Shown here in pieces: positions 14,201-29,700 of a DNA stretch of 60,000 nt (the stretch's first letter is position 1; every line of letters starts with the position of its first letter). The DNA is from Liolophura sinensis (Eukaryota > Mollusca > Polyplacophora > Chitonida > Chitonidae), in the NCBI RefSeq assembly GCF_032854445.1, contig NC_088295.1, forward strand, positions 39,421,385 through 39,481,384, in the 5' to 3' direction. The translations under genes and the position numbers were made by a program. The notes below the pieces were generated by a model that saw only the letters and a program-made list of their open reading frames with translations, ran no database searches and had not been told where the DNA came from.

Positions 14201-17200
14201 ACATCAAAATTTCTCTAGGCCTACTCATCAGTACTTGAACAATTTGAAGTGAGCTACACATACAGGTAATGAACAGGTGATGTTGATACTGAGAGCCAGC
14301 TACAGATGCCTACACCTGTGCAAGGGGACCAAGCAGTTGGAATAATCAATAAAGAATTTATGGATTGTTGTCACATACAATGCAGAGATATGCAGCCTGC
14401 TCATGAGCTGAGGTGATAATACGATGTGAGCAAACTCATAAAATAACTCTCGCCTATTGCCTAATAAATCCATAGTCCTCTAATAAAGCAGCAATATTTA
14501 ACTTTCATAGGATGCCTTGCATTATGCAAATGAGTTTTATGAGTTTTTCGTAAATGCTTGACATAAATCATAATTATTAAGCATTTTTTTGGCTTCCCTC
14601 TCTATGTCAATTTGACTTTTATCTGATTTTCTGGTTTGTACCAAAGCTACATGTATAAAAAGAAAAGATATGGAAGCAAAAAATTTCTAGGGAAAATATA
14701 TGTACATGTCTATGCAGCTAACACACTATAAATAACCAATAATCATGTTTGAAGACTGATACAGGCCTTCATTACTCAAAAGTCCTTAGGTAACCAGATC
14801 TTGTTAGAAGCTGAACCAACTCACAATCTTAATCAAACAGAATTTCTTTTTCAACTGAAATAACCACATGAAAATGAATTAACATACAGAATGTTCCAAA
14901 CCTTAAAGACTTTTATTCTCATGACCTTTTCATTTCAACACTTCTCTATAGCATTCATAAGCTATTATTGAAGCGACTTGAACTAAACCCTGATAGTTTT
15001 CATAGTTTAGAGCACTGAGTTTCTCACCAGGAGCAGGAGGTGATAAATAGCATGGAGCTAAATTAGTGAAATGCTGATTTTTGCAGATCCCTAAAGTTTC
15101 AAGCACTACAACATACTGAAACTATCATATTAGAAGGTTACACACAATCTGATTACTTTTGCAGAAACAGCTCCTCATCTAAAAGCTGTATTTTTTCTTT
15201 TTTTTATGGTAAAATCGTATTAAAAGCCAATATTGTTTGGGTCAAATTTCCCTTGTTTTAATCCCAAGTACTCTTGTCATGTAACCAAAGAGTTTGCAGT
15301 AGATTGGCTCCGAACAGCTATGACATCACTGCAAAACTATGAATATATGCATAAAGACAAAAGGTATGACCCTAAAACAATTAAACAATAAGTGCACTTA
15401 AAATTAAGATTTGTGTATGTGTGAAAGAGAAAAATAATTTAGTCTGTAAACTGAATGTCAAGAAGCAGTGGTGCATTCTTCAGGATGAGCCTTGTGAGCT
15501 TGGTTTCCATAGTCTGTTGGGTAGTACATCACCAAGACAACAACAGGTAACTACATGTAGTGTGTGGTGAACCAGGACATCAACTCAACTACCTGCCTAG
15601 TTTTTTGTCTATGACACAAAAGATACAGTGCATGTCACGCAAAACTATTCTTTGTCTGAGTTTCAATGGACCGGATAAAGGAAAATCTAAGTGTGACAAA
15701 CATAATATAAATACATGTAGCAATATAGACCACCACTACACTATTGTTCATGGGCCATGTGTATCAAGACTGACGTATATCAAATCCTGACTAGTGTCTA
15801 ATGTACATTTACAAGGCAATGTTGAACACACAGTAAATGCAACAGGTAAAAGACCAAGGCACACTAAATATACTGGGAGTCAGGAAGCATTCTTAATAGA
15901 TAATCATCCAAATATGCATGTAAAGTAGGCTCAGAGGTTAACAATGCATAGATTCTAAGTTACCAGAAAAAAGATCAACACTAATTTCATCACTCAACCT
16001 ATGAAAGTCAATCTTGACATTCATTTTTGAAGGGCAACTTAAATAAATATTGAAGTGTTACAAAATATCCTGCACCAGTAAATTCACACACTCTGTTGCA
16101 GTCAAACACTCTATTAAAGCTTTATGCCATGGCAGGGCCTCGTATGTAGGCATGTACGCTTGGGGTTTAATGTCATACTTCACAAATTTTCAGTCATATG
16201 ATGACAACAGGGCCTTGTCAAACAAGACTAACCCATAAGCAGCTGTCTGCATCATATGTCATTAAATTCTATTTCTCCTATAACTGTTCTAGGTCAGAAT
16301 AGGGGTTCAGTGCGTTGAACTGTTACGGTCAACTGTTAGCAAAACTGTGCACTGTACTGTACATGTACATGTACAGGTAACAACTGCATCAATATCATAA
16401 TGGATTTCGCGTCACTCGATAATTCCCTTATATTGAACCTCCTTAAACACTAAATACATGTACAGAACAGCATGTGCCATCCCTGAAGTTATCCAAAGCC
16501 CAGTGGCAGGGTCTGAGGGATTACATATGTGGGGAAGAGAGGATAGGGGCTGGGGAACAAGTACCTGGTGTGATGACAATGCCAGGCTGTCCACCTGTTA
16601 CCCACAACACAATACCATGATATAAACAATCTGTGACCACAGACTAACTCTGTATACTGTAGTTCTGCCAGTCAGCTGACAGTTTACAGACACGTGCATA
16701 AATGTGCAGCTCATTGCTACAAGAGAATGCCTGGGCACATGTAGAGGAATGTGCAAGAGGGCAACATAAACATATTACATAGAATCACATATTTATGTAT
16801 GTTTGTACATGTCATATAACATGCAATCATGACCAAACATAGAGCATGAAGGTTTTCTAGGCAAGTGAGCATTGAGATATCATAATAATGAAAGCTTTAA
16901 TGAATTTCTATGTTAGTCTAAATATGCATGTTTACAAGAACAGAGAGAACTGTGTAAGGGTATACTTTATAAGTCACTCTTAAGCTCCTATGTTTCTCTG
17001 TACTAAACTACATATATTATGAATGTATACAGACACAAAGGAATGCCAGAAATCTACAACTCTGAAATACTGCCAAAAATGTTTCAGTTTTACCAGCATG
17101 CTGCATTTGTGAAAAACAGAAACACTGTTAAAAATGTTGTTGTTTTATAGTTCATGCAGAATGTGAGAAAAACTGCAAAGCTGGCAACTTGTCTTGAAGT

Positions 17201-20200
17201 TTAAAGTTAAAGACAGCACTGGACTAATGTTTATGTCCACTTAAAGACTACCATTCAAAATATCTTAAGACGACATTAAACACTGTTTTTCACTTTTTCA
17301 ACCCAATAAAAGTTTATTTATTTATTTATTTGATTGGTGTTTTACGCCGTACTCAAGAATATTTCACTTATACGACGGCGGCCAGCATTATGGTGGAAGG
17401 AAACCGGGCAGAGCCCGGGGGAAACCCATGACCATTCGGAGGTTGCTGATAGACCTTCCCACATACGGCCAGAGAGGAAGCCAGCATGAGTTGGACTTGA
17501 ACTCACAGCGACCGCATTGGTGAGAGGCTCCTGGGTCATCATACGCTGTGCTAGCGCGCTAACCAACTGAACTACGGAGGACCCAATAAAAGTTTAGTGA
17601 AACTGCATCTTGACACGCCTTCAGCACGTCTTCATTATTGAGAGCACATCAGGTTTAAGTGTCTAGCTCTATAACGTGTCTAGCTCTTTAACAGTTTCCG
17701 TATAATAGCCTAAGCAATCGTGCAAGAGATAAATAGCGTTCTCGAAAATTGAACATATTGGAAGCATCTTTTTTCTACTGCTTGAAGAGTTGATATCGAA
17801 GGCCTACTCTATGATATTGGTGATTTTGACACCTATTAAATGTTTACAAAATTATAATAGGATTATATTCATGCTCATTTCTGCAGCAAATGATTCTATG
17901 CTCCATTGGGGCTGGTCTAGTCATTCAACTGACGGTGGATTTTATGCCTCAATTCTGTAGCAATGGCTTCTAAGATGAGAGCTGTGCTGACCTAGTAATC
18001 GCGAAGGTCAGAGAAAGCACCTCGGCCTGAACACAGTGTCTCAATAATTTTACAGTATTTTATAAGAGAAAACAAAAAAAAACATCCTTTGTATGCGAGA
18101 AAGACAAAGGAGCATAATTTAAACTCTTCAGTTCTAATAAATTCAGAAAAAAAAATTTACATCATAAGATTTAATCAATTTTAAGCGTTGTCCAATGTCT
18201 TCTCATTCCCATAAACCTTTGGCATCTCTAATGAATTTAGCATTGTCTCTGATATTTGTAACTTAGAAACTGCAGACTAAACCGTAAAGTGAACGACAAA
18301 AATGTAACTGCATAATTTGAGCTGCTACGTATAAGTATACGCCTAGGGTCTGTTGGGGAGATGAATGCTGCTTGGACCAGACAAAAGTATTCTGTCTCAC
18401 ATAATTTGTGATACCGTCGTTGAATATTACATGGCTTGTAAATCAACTGATTTTATATCTGTGGTGGTCAGTAAAAGATGCACACCTGTCCCACAACACA
18501 ACGTGAAATGACCCTTTGGCTACATGTAGCTAAATCATTGTAAATGATCTCAAAATGATGTCTTATGCAGTAGTTCTGTGTTATCATATGTCACTTTCAT
18601 GGAGTGAATGGGTAAATGCCACGTCCCAGCTTAGGCTTAGGATTAATCTTCCATTTAAATACATGTACAATGTGAAAGATAGATTCTGTGCGCAAACTGG
18701 TAAAATAGAACATAGGAATAAAGAAGAAACGCATTTCAATATTCATCTCACAAAAGCCTGGTAACACTTGGTAATATGTGTCACCGAACTTTGATAATTG
18801 TCTGTGCCCCCTCAAGGCTGGTTTTCGTGAACAGAAAGATGTCCATCTGTTGTAGAGATCTTGGGTAGCTGTGATTAGATTAGAAAGCATTGTCCAGAGG
18901 ATTACCTGACCTCCTACAGCCAGTGACCAGTGTGACAGATACCAGATGCTGGTGACCACATACTCTGAAATGTCGACTCTTCCTTGCTCTCTTCTGCTAT
19001 CACACATCATCTGAACAGACCATAAACTAAGTATACTCTTGCTGCTTACTGTATTTCCTCAATTAACAGGACTAAAGCTAAAATTTCATTATCACCATGC
19101 AAACATTGTACCTTACAGAAATAGAATACATTTTGCTTCCACCTGAATAAAGACTGACATTCAGTGAGTCTTACTCTTTCAATTTCCTCTCGCTTTCGTC
19201 TCCTTTCATCTACTGCAGCTCTTCTTTCTTCCTCCCTCCGTCGCAACTCTTCTATTTTTTTCCTCCGTAACTCTTGTTGTCTGTTTCTGTGTTCCTGGGC
19301 TAATCTCTGGGCCTCTCGTAATTCTTCTATCTTCCTTTGTCTTTCCAGCATCTGTTTCTCTTTAACAGCTCGTATTCTGTCCTCTCTCTCCTTCTCCTTT
19401 TCTTTTTTATGAGCTGCATCTAAAATATTGACACATTAAACATTAGTTTAATTCTTCTGTTTGAATCCTTGTGTGACCCACCTAGTGAAATCCTTCAACC
19501 ATTACACATATATGTAGTCACAGAACATTTCATATACATGTTAATGTATATCATAAGTCTAAACTGTATGTATTTCGGCAACAATAAAGCTTTTTTCGTG
19601 AATGCTATACATAAATTAAACAGATAACTTTGTAAGTGAAAACAAGTCTTTTCAACATGTTAACTATTATTTAAAGCAATATAAATCACCTAATATTTTA
19701 TTAATTTCATGTACACTGTATTCTAAAATCATAACATTATCAATATGTACATGTGCTGAAATTTCAGGCATATTAAAATCACTCTCAGAGTATAAGAATA
19801 TAGTGTTTATATGCAAAAGGTAGAAAACTGAAGCCAAGACAACAGCAAAATCATTTCACAAAAAAGCTTTCATTTCATTTCAAAAGCTTGAAACAAGATC
19901 ATAAGTGATAAAATTTATTAATAAACAAATACAATTAATACAAACCCTGACCATTTTCTGGCTGTCTATACAAAGTATGTATAATCTACATTTGGATGCA
20001 TGCATGTGGCTATGTGTACTCATCAAAACAAATTATCGTAGAAATGGAAGTTATTACTGACTTTATATTTATTATGTTTATTAAATAAATGATGAGAGAT
20101 GCCTGCCTCTGTCAAGTATTGCAGCTTACATGGCTCCATGTACTAATGTTTTCAGCTCAGTCCATGTTAAATTGTTATCAGTTTTGGGGTATAAACGTAC

Positions 20201-20747
20201 ACAAACATAGACACAGCAATCATGTCTTAAACAAAACAATTTCCAACAACCATAATACAAATGATCTCTGGCGTGCAGACTGATGCCTGTCTGCTATCAT
20301 TAAGATGAAAGATTTGTAATTCTATAGTACACATCAACATTGAGCTTATGTGTGAAAAGTCAAATTCAGATACATGTATGATGTGATTCATACATGTACC
20401 TGAGAGAACAATCTGGCACTAGAGAGTAATGATAACAATTTACTCTTTTCAATGTGTTTGTATGTGTCAGTGCTCTTTTTTTTTCAAGAACCTATGCCAG
20501 CTAACACAATGCCCTTTTACTGTTACCTGCACATACTAATAACTACAATGGCAACTAGTACTGTAGGTATTATATCACCATGGCAGTTACATGCTCATAA
20601 TGTTAGAAGGACTGCGTGCAAGTGGACACCACTGTTTTACAAGCAGAAAATACAGATAGATGTTTGATAATTTTATCAGTTCAGATTTGAATCAATATCA
20701 AAATTTAAAATGCATGAAGTCAAAGAGGTATTGTATGTAAGCTTCAA

Positions 20748-20782
<35 letters not shown>

Positions 20783-23700
20783 AATAATAATATACACATG
20801 ATCTGGTCATATGTAGCAGACTGTGATACACAAAAGGACAGATAAGAAACAGATCTGCCAAGTCAAGGGCTGTCCTTTACATAAAGCCAAACTGGTCAAA
20901 ATGCAGGCAGGTGCAATCCGGAAACAAGCCAACAAGCCAGAAGGTGCTTCGGGTAATTGTAAACCTACATACCGACAGATGCCGATCCGCTTCCAGTATC
21001 CCCTCCCCGCTCACCTTTATGGGAAGGACTGCCACTGGTCGCTGACAATGGACGGCTACACACATTGTCAGTCAATTTGGACGAGTCGACAGAAGACGCT
21101 GCAAGCAAAACAAAAACACTTAAGTGGTTGCAATGTATGATTCTCATTTATGTCCACATGTACATACTTAGATATGTAGACGTGTACACATAATTACATT
21201 ATACTTATAGTATAGTACAAATCTGACCAGTTCCCCTTGGATATATGTCAGCTGGATGAATTCCGCATAGATGTAGATGTACCTGTTAATCTCTGTACAT
21301 CAGCACCAAACAACCTCAATGGCCAATTCCCTTCCAGCAGAAGCCATATTGCTGTTTGGCTTGGAAGGCTCCATCAAGGGGCATTATCCATATCATATAT
21401 GCACACTACTCTGTTTCAATCTACATAATGGTTGTTTTACCCTTAGTCAATCAAGCCTTGTTTTAGGAGTAAAACAAGCCTAGTATCAAGTCAAACAACA
21501 CTATTTTTATTTGACATCTTTTACCAATCAAAAAAAAAACAAAATGCTAAAGATATTCTAATGTCTTCACATAACCTAACAATGAATGGTAAACATTTAA
21601 TTTACTATTATAACTTACTGAGATAGACATAATTACCAGCTCACCATTAGAACATATGTTCTTTGTTTTGTTTAAATACATCCTCCAGCCTTGAAATTTT
21701 TAGTCTCAAGCAATTCCTCACAAAGACCTGTCCTATAAGAATATATTCCTAACATCCCAATGACAACATATGCTTGCAGAAATAGATGCAAACAACTTGT
21801 CTTTCATTTTCACATCCCCAAGTAAATGGATATAGAAGTACATATGTTGTTCAACCTTGAAGTACATCCCTACAATGACACTCATCCATTGTTTAACACA
21901 TTCAAAACAGCCTGTACATGTACACCTACATATACTCGTATATGATAAAGAAATTCAGGGAGTTTTCAAGGAATTTTCCAAGCGTTTTTTGTCATTTTTA
22001 AGGCTAGTTTAAACATACCATGGTGCAAATTACAGACTATATTTTAAGTCTGAATTATAGATGCTTTAATTTGCATGCATGTATATTGAATAGTACGCTT
22101 GCTTTTGCAAGAAATATCTGCCCTTCACCTCTGTAATGCAACAGATTCTTTGACCCTGCCTTGGCTCAGTTAAAAAAAATGAACGCCATATATCATTATG
22201 CAGGGCTTCCTCTGGGTCAGTATTGTTTTTAGCCAGTCACTTTAGCCACTCATCAGATTTTGTAGTAAATACTATTTTTCTTTAGCCATACTGCCTAAGC
22301 TGCCATGGCTCTTCTCCGTCTCCTTCTGTAATTCGTTTTTATCTACCTTGGTGCAGCTGCTAGAATCAGTCTAGTCTCTTCCAGCTATACCTGGAGTTGA
22401 TCAAATGTTACACTAAGAAAAACTGACCTCAAAATAATGGACCAATGCTTGGCAGTATGTTTTTTTTTTTTTTTTGAAAAAAAAAATTGATCCTTTTTTC
22501 AACCTATCTGTAGGATCCTAGTAAAATGTAATTTCCTATATCAGAAAAATTTGTTACGAAAGCGATTTGTAAATTCAGTTTATTCAGTTCAAACGCAACA
22601 CTATGATCATTGGAGTAACACAGTCTGACAGGAGAAAACCAGGCGGCGTACACATTCATGTAACGGCACATATTCTGAAACATTTAATTTACCGATCAAA
22701 AAAAAAATAGTTTATTACGTGGAAAAGTGTAAATTTTTCATGGGAGGTAAATTCATTTACAGGTGTAACTCTTGATTTATTTCCCTTGATAGTTTTTTTT
22801 TTTTTTTTTTTACAATTTGCGATGAAAGGCAATCTCCAAAATGGCATGATTCTCCTTTGTTATTTAACAAAAATGATTTCAAGCGTTATTTAATGTAAGT
22901 CAACTTGCAACAATGCTGAGTCCTCTTTGTAGATTTCTGTCAAGTAATCGCCATACAACTGTGTTGTTTCTCTGAGACGAGGCCATTTGAAATGAAAGTA
23001 AGTGGATTATTTTCATAAGAAATATTGCAAACATCTGCTAAAAACCCCGAAGAACACTCATGGTAGATTCTGTATGACGTTTGTATTTTTTCTTAAGTAA
23101 ATAAATTTGTCATCAAAAATCGCATTTTTAAAAATTTTATCGCCATTTCACAAAATTGTCCTAAATTTGCAACAATGGCGAGTGCCAGCGGAAGCCCTGA
23201 TTATGGGAGAATTATCAGCGAGCTCCCAATATACAGACTCGGCGGTCAGCAGACAATATTTAAGTTCAGGACAAACTAAGATTTTTAAGGAGTTTCCAGG
23301 AGTATTTATCTTTTTTAGGACTTGAAAATGAAATTTTTCCAGGAGTTTCAAGGACTGTGCACACCCTGATGTATCTCATTCATGCAGTCAACTTCTGCCT
23401 TAAAGGCAGACATTACTATTTCATTATGTTGCCTGATTACCATGGAAACCCTGACCTGTATCCAAGCTATACTGGCATTGTCCATAACTGGTTATAGATC
23501 CAGTCATGGTTTACAGACCTTATTTGATCAGACAGTTGTGGTAAGCGTACATGTCAGTTAACCTTCCTTTGAAGTACAAATTAAAGAATAAAATCAATAT
23601 CAGTATTCTCCATGTAAGCCTACAAAAATATATCTGTTTTTCTCATCATTAAAAGTCTTACATTTCCTGAGTTGCTCTCTCTTATACAGTGTACAACGAG

Positions 23701-26700
23701 CTTATTTTTAGATCACCTCAGGAAACTTTGTTACTTTTTTATAAAGTAATAAGGGTGACAGGTGGATATGAACTCCACCATAATACTGAAATATTTTCTA
23801 TTGGCTTAGATCAGAATTCATTAGGCATCAGCCACACGACAATCAAAGAAGAGTTTAACTGGACTCCTAGTCAAAGTGGTGTTTAAAAATGATTACAAAG
23901 AGTTGAGACTTTTCAGGGTCAGAATTATTTGCGGACCCTAAATTAACCTAGACCACATACGTATATTAATTTATAGATATTTGAAGTATATAACATCAAT
24001 ATATGTCTACTTTCAGTAATTAAAGAGCTTCTTACAAGAAACAAACGGGCTTTAACTAGATGAAAAAAATATCTTTGTTGTTTCTTATTGACAGCAATGT
24101 CTACATGGAGGCTTCATCTCTTTGAGAGTACAGGTGTAAACTACCAGCACTGATCCATTAGTGGATATTGCATTTTAGGTCCACAATATTCAGTCATGTG
24201 TTGCTTAATTGAAATCAATTATATAGTGACAAAGCTTTCTATTTTGAAGAGTTTCTTTTTATTTTTGAAGTTAGATAATAATATTCAGGTAGGTAATATA
24301 TACTAATACAAAAAGTATGCTATAACATACATGTGCATGTTGGACAATACCCAATTTCCTGCACCAGAATGTAACAACTATAGATGCAAAATTGGCAAAA
24401 TGGAACTGGGATGCAGTTCTGGAGATCTGTACATGTACAGTATCAGGTGTTAGGTAAGAAGGAATGTTTGGATGTCAGACTGACATTCTACTGCAATAAG
24501 ATCCTTACCTATATGAACGAAGCCTGAGTAACGCACCATGATGTTTACCTGCGCACCTGTGCCACAGTCACCTTAACCTTTTTCTACAGGTAAACATAGC
24601 AATTGCAAGTAGCTCAGACCAAGGGTCATCAATATCACCTAATACACAGGTACGTTCAATCCAATGAATCAGGCACGGGGACAGTTACATGTATCTCCAC
24701 ACAGCACATCTTATCATCCACAAGTTCTGGCAGAAGCATTGCCTGACATCTGATTAGAACACGTACAGGTACATGTCAACAATAAGATCAGGTGAGGTAA
24801 TCTAAGTGACTACAGCATCCACCTGCCAGCTCGTATGAGCGTACGTACTGTATCTCTGGGATCAATCACAGCCAGCAGCCTACAGGCAGTTTAGCTCTCT
24901 CCAATCAACCTCTCTGGCTCACTCCACTCTCCACAGCATCCACCAGTGAGTCAGCTAACACCAGTTCTATACATACATCACATATGTATTTTCCCTGTGT
25001 ACATGTGTGCACACTGGCGACTAACGAAGATACGTTTATATGTGCTACTGGCATGTACATGTATTTCTTTTAACAAGCTAGTTATACGCCACTCACGCAC
25101 ATCCATGTAGTGTAGGCATTCAAGCAATGGTGAGGATAAAACATTACCAAATGCTGAATTCATCAACAACAGGATCTTAAAATATATGCTGAAGAGGTTA
25201 TCCTTTTCTCAATTTACACAGTCCATACCAGTACATCATAAGGCAGTTAGTGATGACCCTACGCTGATGACAGCACTGGTGGTAATGCAGTCACGCGACA
25301 CTGATGTGTTGTCAATGAAGCAGAACTGTGGACTACATGCATCCCTGACATCATTTTCTAAATCCGCTCCATTCAACTCTATATAGCCACATGTTTCTGT
25401 ACTACAGGGCACAACTCATGTATGACTAATAATGCTTGTATTGACTCCAATATGTACCAGATTACAGGGGATTTGCGAAAATTAAAACCGTTTCAAGTCA
25501 GCAGAACTGAGATCAAACATTACAGATGTCAATGAATAACCAAGCTGGCTCAATGGAAATGTGCATAGCTGATGGCATATGGGTAACGCTCTACAAGAAA
25601 CACCTTAAAAACCTGAGTCACATGTGTATGTACGTTTCGGAAAAACGCAGTTAAGAAAGTTTGAAAATAGAAATAAACAATTATTACTAAGTACATTACA
25701 CTAACACAATAAAACAATAAAATAAAAGCCTAGGTGCCCACCCTAACCTTGAAGCATAATGGCTTAGTATGCTTCACCTACATGTAGCTATTGCCCTTCA
25801 TGTGCATAAATCACACTCCTGTATTTCCACTATATGCTTTTCCATGTTTTTGTTTGTTTCTTTGTCATATTTATAACCATGGGCTGCTTTTCTTTGAAAT
25901 AATTGTTATTATTATAAAACTATGCATGTAAAGGATTACAGACTTTAAAGCCTTACAGGCATTTTGATTAATAAAGTGTCCCATATTTTCAGCTAGAAGT
26001 GGTATACACACATGTATTATACGTGTCATTTGATTTCTTTGTCGGCATATTGACCGGGCCATTGGTATTGATTTTTAAATCCACATAAGTTGAATGACTG
26101 CAAACATTTCTCTCAATGTAATGCATACACACAGCATATCTACAGCATGATATAGCCAATTTATAACCAATTACAGGTCAGATAAATTGGTAATCAAAAA
26201 AGCTGTTTGATGGGTTTGCAACTGAAAATATTTAAAAGATCTAGATCAAACAGTATGAGGACTCTATGCATAATAATTAAATAAAACTACACAACCAACA
26301 AGAGTACGAGTTATTCAGTACTGTAATGGTACTGTATTTTAAAGTAAACAAAGGAGTGATACCAAAGTGCTTGTTCAGCAGCATGCACATAGAAAGTTAA
26401 TGCCGTAAAGTGAAGTGAAATCTTTCTACACCATATTTTTTCAAACACAAATTAATTCAACATGAGAAATAGATTCAAACACCCTTCACAGTTGTTTACC
26501 TACATGTACATGCAGCACAAACTGATTTATAATTATAGCCTCCATGCTATGTGCATGGATATGTTTGTCTCTATTAGTAACAGGTACGTATGTACATAAA
26601 GACACCTAACCACCTGTTACATATAATACAGCTCTATCAGATGTTCTCTCTCTCTCTCTCTTTTTTTTATCACTGCATTTGTCGTCATGTCCATCCATGA

Positions 26701-29700
26701 AAATGAAAACCAACAGGTCATTATCAGGTACATATGAACCACTAAGCTCTACAAAACAATGTTTCAATGACTGGACATGGGGATTTCCTTAATACCATTT
26801 CTATTTATTTATTTGGTTAGTACCTAGTGGTCAAGTTTATTGGAGGAGAAAACTGCAGTGTCTGCAACAAACAATCACCATCTGGCAGGTACCTAACAAA
26901 CCTCCTGACTAAAAGCCACAGCAGAAGAAGCAGGAGTTGGATTCGGGTATGCAGCCTGAATGGTCAAGGGCATGAGAGTGGCAGCTAGTCAGGGTTATAA
27001 CTGTCACAGCCGTAGCCAGCCAGCATGGTTAGGGCTCTACAATACTAATTGCACATGTGTATGTAGGTGGTCAGGAGTATAGAGGCCAATGGGCTACCAT
27101 GCCAGGCCAGGAGGCTCACCCACCTTACTGGCATAATGACCTGAGCAGTAGAAGTTAAATCACACATATGGTGGATCCGTATTCTGCTGTATTTACTTCA
27201 GACAAATCAATCTCAGCCTGGCTGCTAACCTACAAAATTTGATGATGACTCATGACATACACGTACACTTTCACGTAGCCTGATTCTATTCTCGTTTGTA
27301 CAGCTCTAGTAAAAAGGACTGTACACCATTATTTGGAAGAGACGTGAACAAATACTAAGTGCATAGTCAGAGATATTCTTTTCAAAATGAGTGAATCAAA
27401 TCTGATCTGTTCAATAGTGGCAAAACTGCTTTCAGTAATTTTAAGCACAGAAACTTATATGAATCAGACCTTGTGGTAACTATGTGTAACTTATCACACA
27501 GGCAGCAAAACTTAGCTTACAAAAAGGTTTAGATAATATTCAACAGAATGGAATATTAATATACAATGAAGACATACTCAGAAAATTAAAATTAATTCAT
27601 ATACAGTTGTATTAAATTCAAGCTTTTTTGTGTTTCAACTCAACTGGTTAATATATGACTTACAAGGCATAACAACACACACATTACACAACCCTACAAA
27701 AACTTGTACATTGATCAGCTAATGGGGAAGTCTTCAAACTCCTTCCCACCTGCATCAAGGCAATTCAAAGCTGTGGACTCATTTGTTCTAACCTTTATTA
27801 TGTCATAATTATCAGTGTATGTGTGCTCATAAAACATGATATACACACGTACTGCAAATTCACAGAAGATGCGCTCTACTGTTATTTGGACAGTAGAACT
27901 TCTGAGATTTAAATCATTAAATACATTAAACTGTATGACATTTTTGTCGTCAATCAACCTCATGACGTGTATCATACATCCTGCACACCAGGCTTGAAGG
28001 CAAGCGTTTATAGTGCACATTCCTTAAGCTCATATCACTTCTGATGTCAAATGCAGGTTGTGCCACTGGATATGTACTGGTGCATTTCCATGTGTTTTCT
28101 CTTCGAATTCACGTTAATATGTTATTTTTGGTTTTAAATATAAATAGTATGTGCCAATTACTGAGACTACATGTGCTCATGATTTCCTTCATATGGCAAA
28201 GATGATACTTGCCCCTGGTAGAAGCATGCTTTAATGGATGAGAACTGCTCATAACCAGTAACAAGGTCAGCTCAGTGTAATAAAGAGAGTGGTAATCAAA
28301 AGTAAACATGGTACTGACCAGGATCAGGGCCAAAAGATAATACCCCAAAGCCACATAAGACACCCTGAAGGCAGATATAACAATGTACATGGGAAATGTG
28401 TGTGTGGGTGAATTAGTAAGAGTAAGGCCAGCGTAACAGCACTGAGTGCCCACCACAGTAATTACACCCAGACAAGAACATGAAACACATACCATTCCAT
28501 GCATATTTCATATGCTGGAGTATCAATAACTACCTGGGAATAATGTTTAGTATGAATTAATTTACCCAGTTTCAAAGTCATACTCAAAAGACAACAGCAA
28601 TTCCACAAAAATGTGTAAGTTTGTTTATCAATACTCTACTGAGTGTTATCAAGCAACTATTAAACTATGACAACTATTAAACTTCCAAAATGCATATACA
28701 TATATATATGTATATGCATTTTTAATGGTAGCAATTCACCCCCCCCCCCCACCTCTCCTATCCTCAATACTTGCAACAAATAACATGTACAATTTGTAAT
28801 AGTTGCATAGTAATTAAATTACCTTGTCATCTTTTATTTACTTTTCCCTTAAATTGTATGTTATCATAACTGTACATTTTTCAGATGGTTTGCTTTCATT
28901 ATTGGTCTTCAATGTTAATGTAGAAAAGTCCTGCCCTGAATTGACCAACACTGTCTTGAGACAAAGGAAAGTAGCTGATACAGTAAAAGTCATGGTCAAT
29001 GGCAATGCTATGCCTCAAAACGACAACAATTTAGTCACGGCTTCCATTGTGAGCTGGTTTCAACATATGGTGAAAGATTGATTCTTCCAACAGCATTAGC
29101 CCAGGTACAAACAAACATAGGGCCCTGGGATCTATTATTATGGGAAGAACTATTATGCCGTCACTACATATGTCCCTGCAAGAGGCAGCTATATTGATCA
29201 GAACTTGGCAGGCTGGCCCCTGGCTAATACCGAATATAAACACGTTATCCATTTAACTGAGGGAAACAGTCTGTTGAATATTATCAAGAATACCACTTGA
29301 AAACTAAATCTCTTTCTCTGTACTATACCTTTAATACTCCTATGCTACTTTTTAATTGTAGATACCTGAACTATCAGATGAACTGGAAAATTAGGTTTCA
29401 GCTGAGTTTTCAACCTATTTTTTTTTATAAAATAATACCATAACTACTGCATATTTTAGATGTTTCTCATAGCTAAAGAGGGGCTCCGTGGCTCAGTTGG
29501 TTAGCGCACTAGCGCAGCGTAATGACCCATGAGTCTCTCACCAATGCAGTCGCTGTAAGTTCAAGTGCAGTTCATGCTAGCTGCTCTCTGGCCGTATGTG
29601 GGAAGGTCTTCCAGCAACCTGCGGACGGTTGTGGGTTTCCCTCGTGCTCTGCCCGGTTTCCACCCACCATAATGCTGGCCGCCGTCGTATAAGTGAAATA

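Larger units (their letters stand above)
12804..19174. other. MAP7-like intron 3
   Basis: A 6.4-kb intron containing one intact SINE (17317-17580) and a fragment of a second SINE family (about 16135-16260). Several TACATGTA-type palindromic words occur, for example around 16363-16375. No additional gene seen. Confidence 0.65.

Noticed and set aside
29480-29560. Possible tRNA gene (A and B box present)
   Set aside because: It is the head of a SINE with a clear tail and target-site duplication, and no full cloverleaf is apparent.
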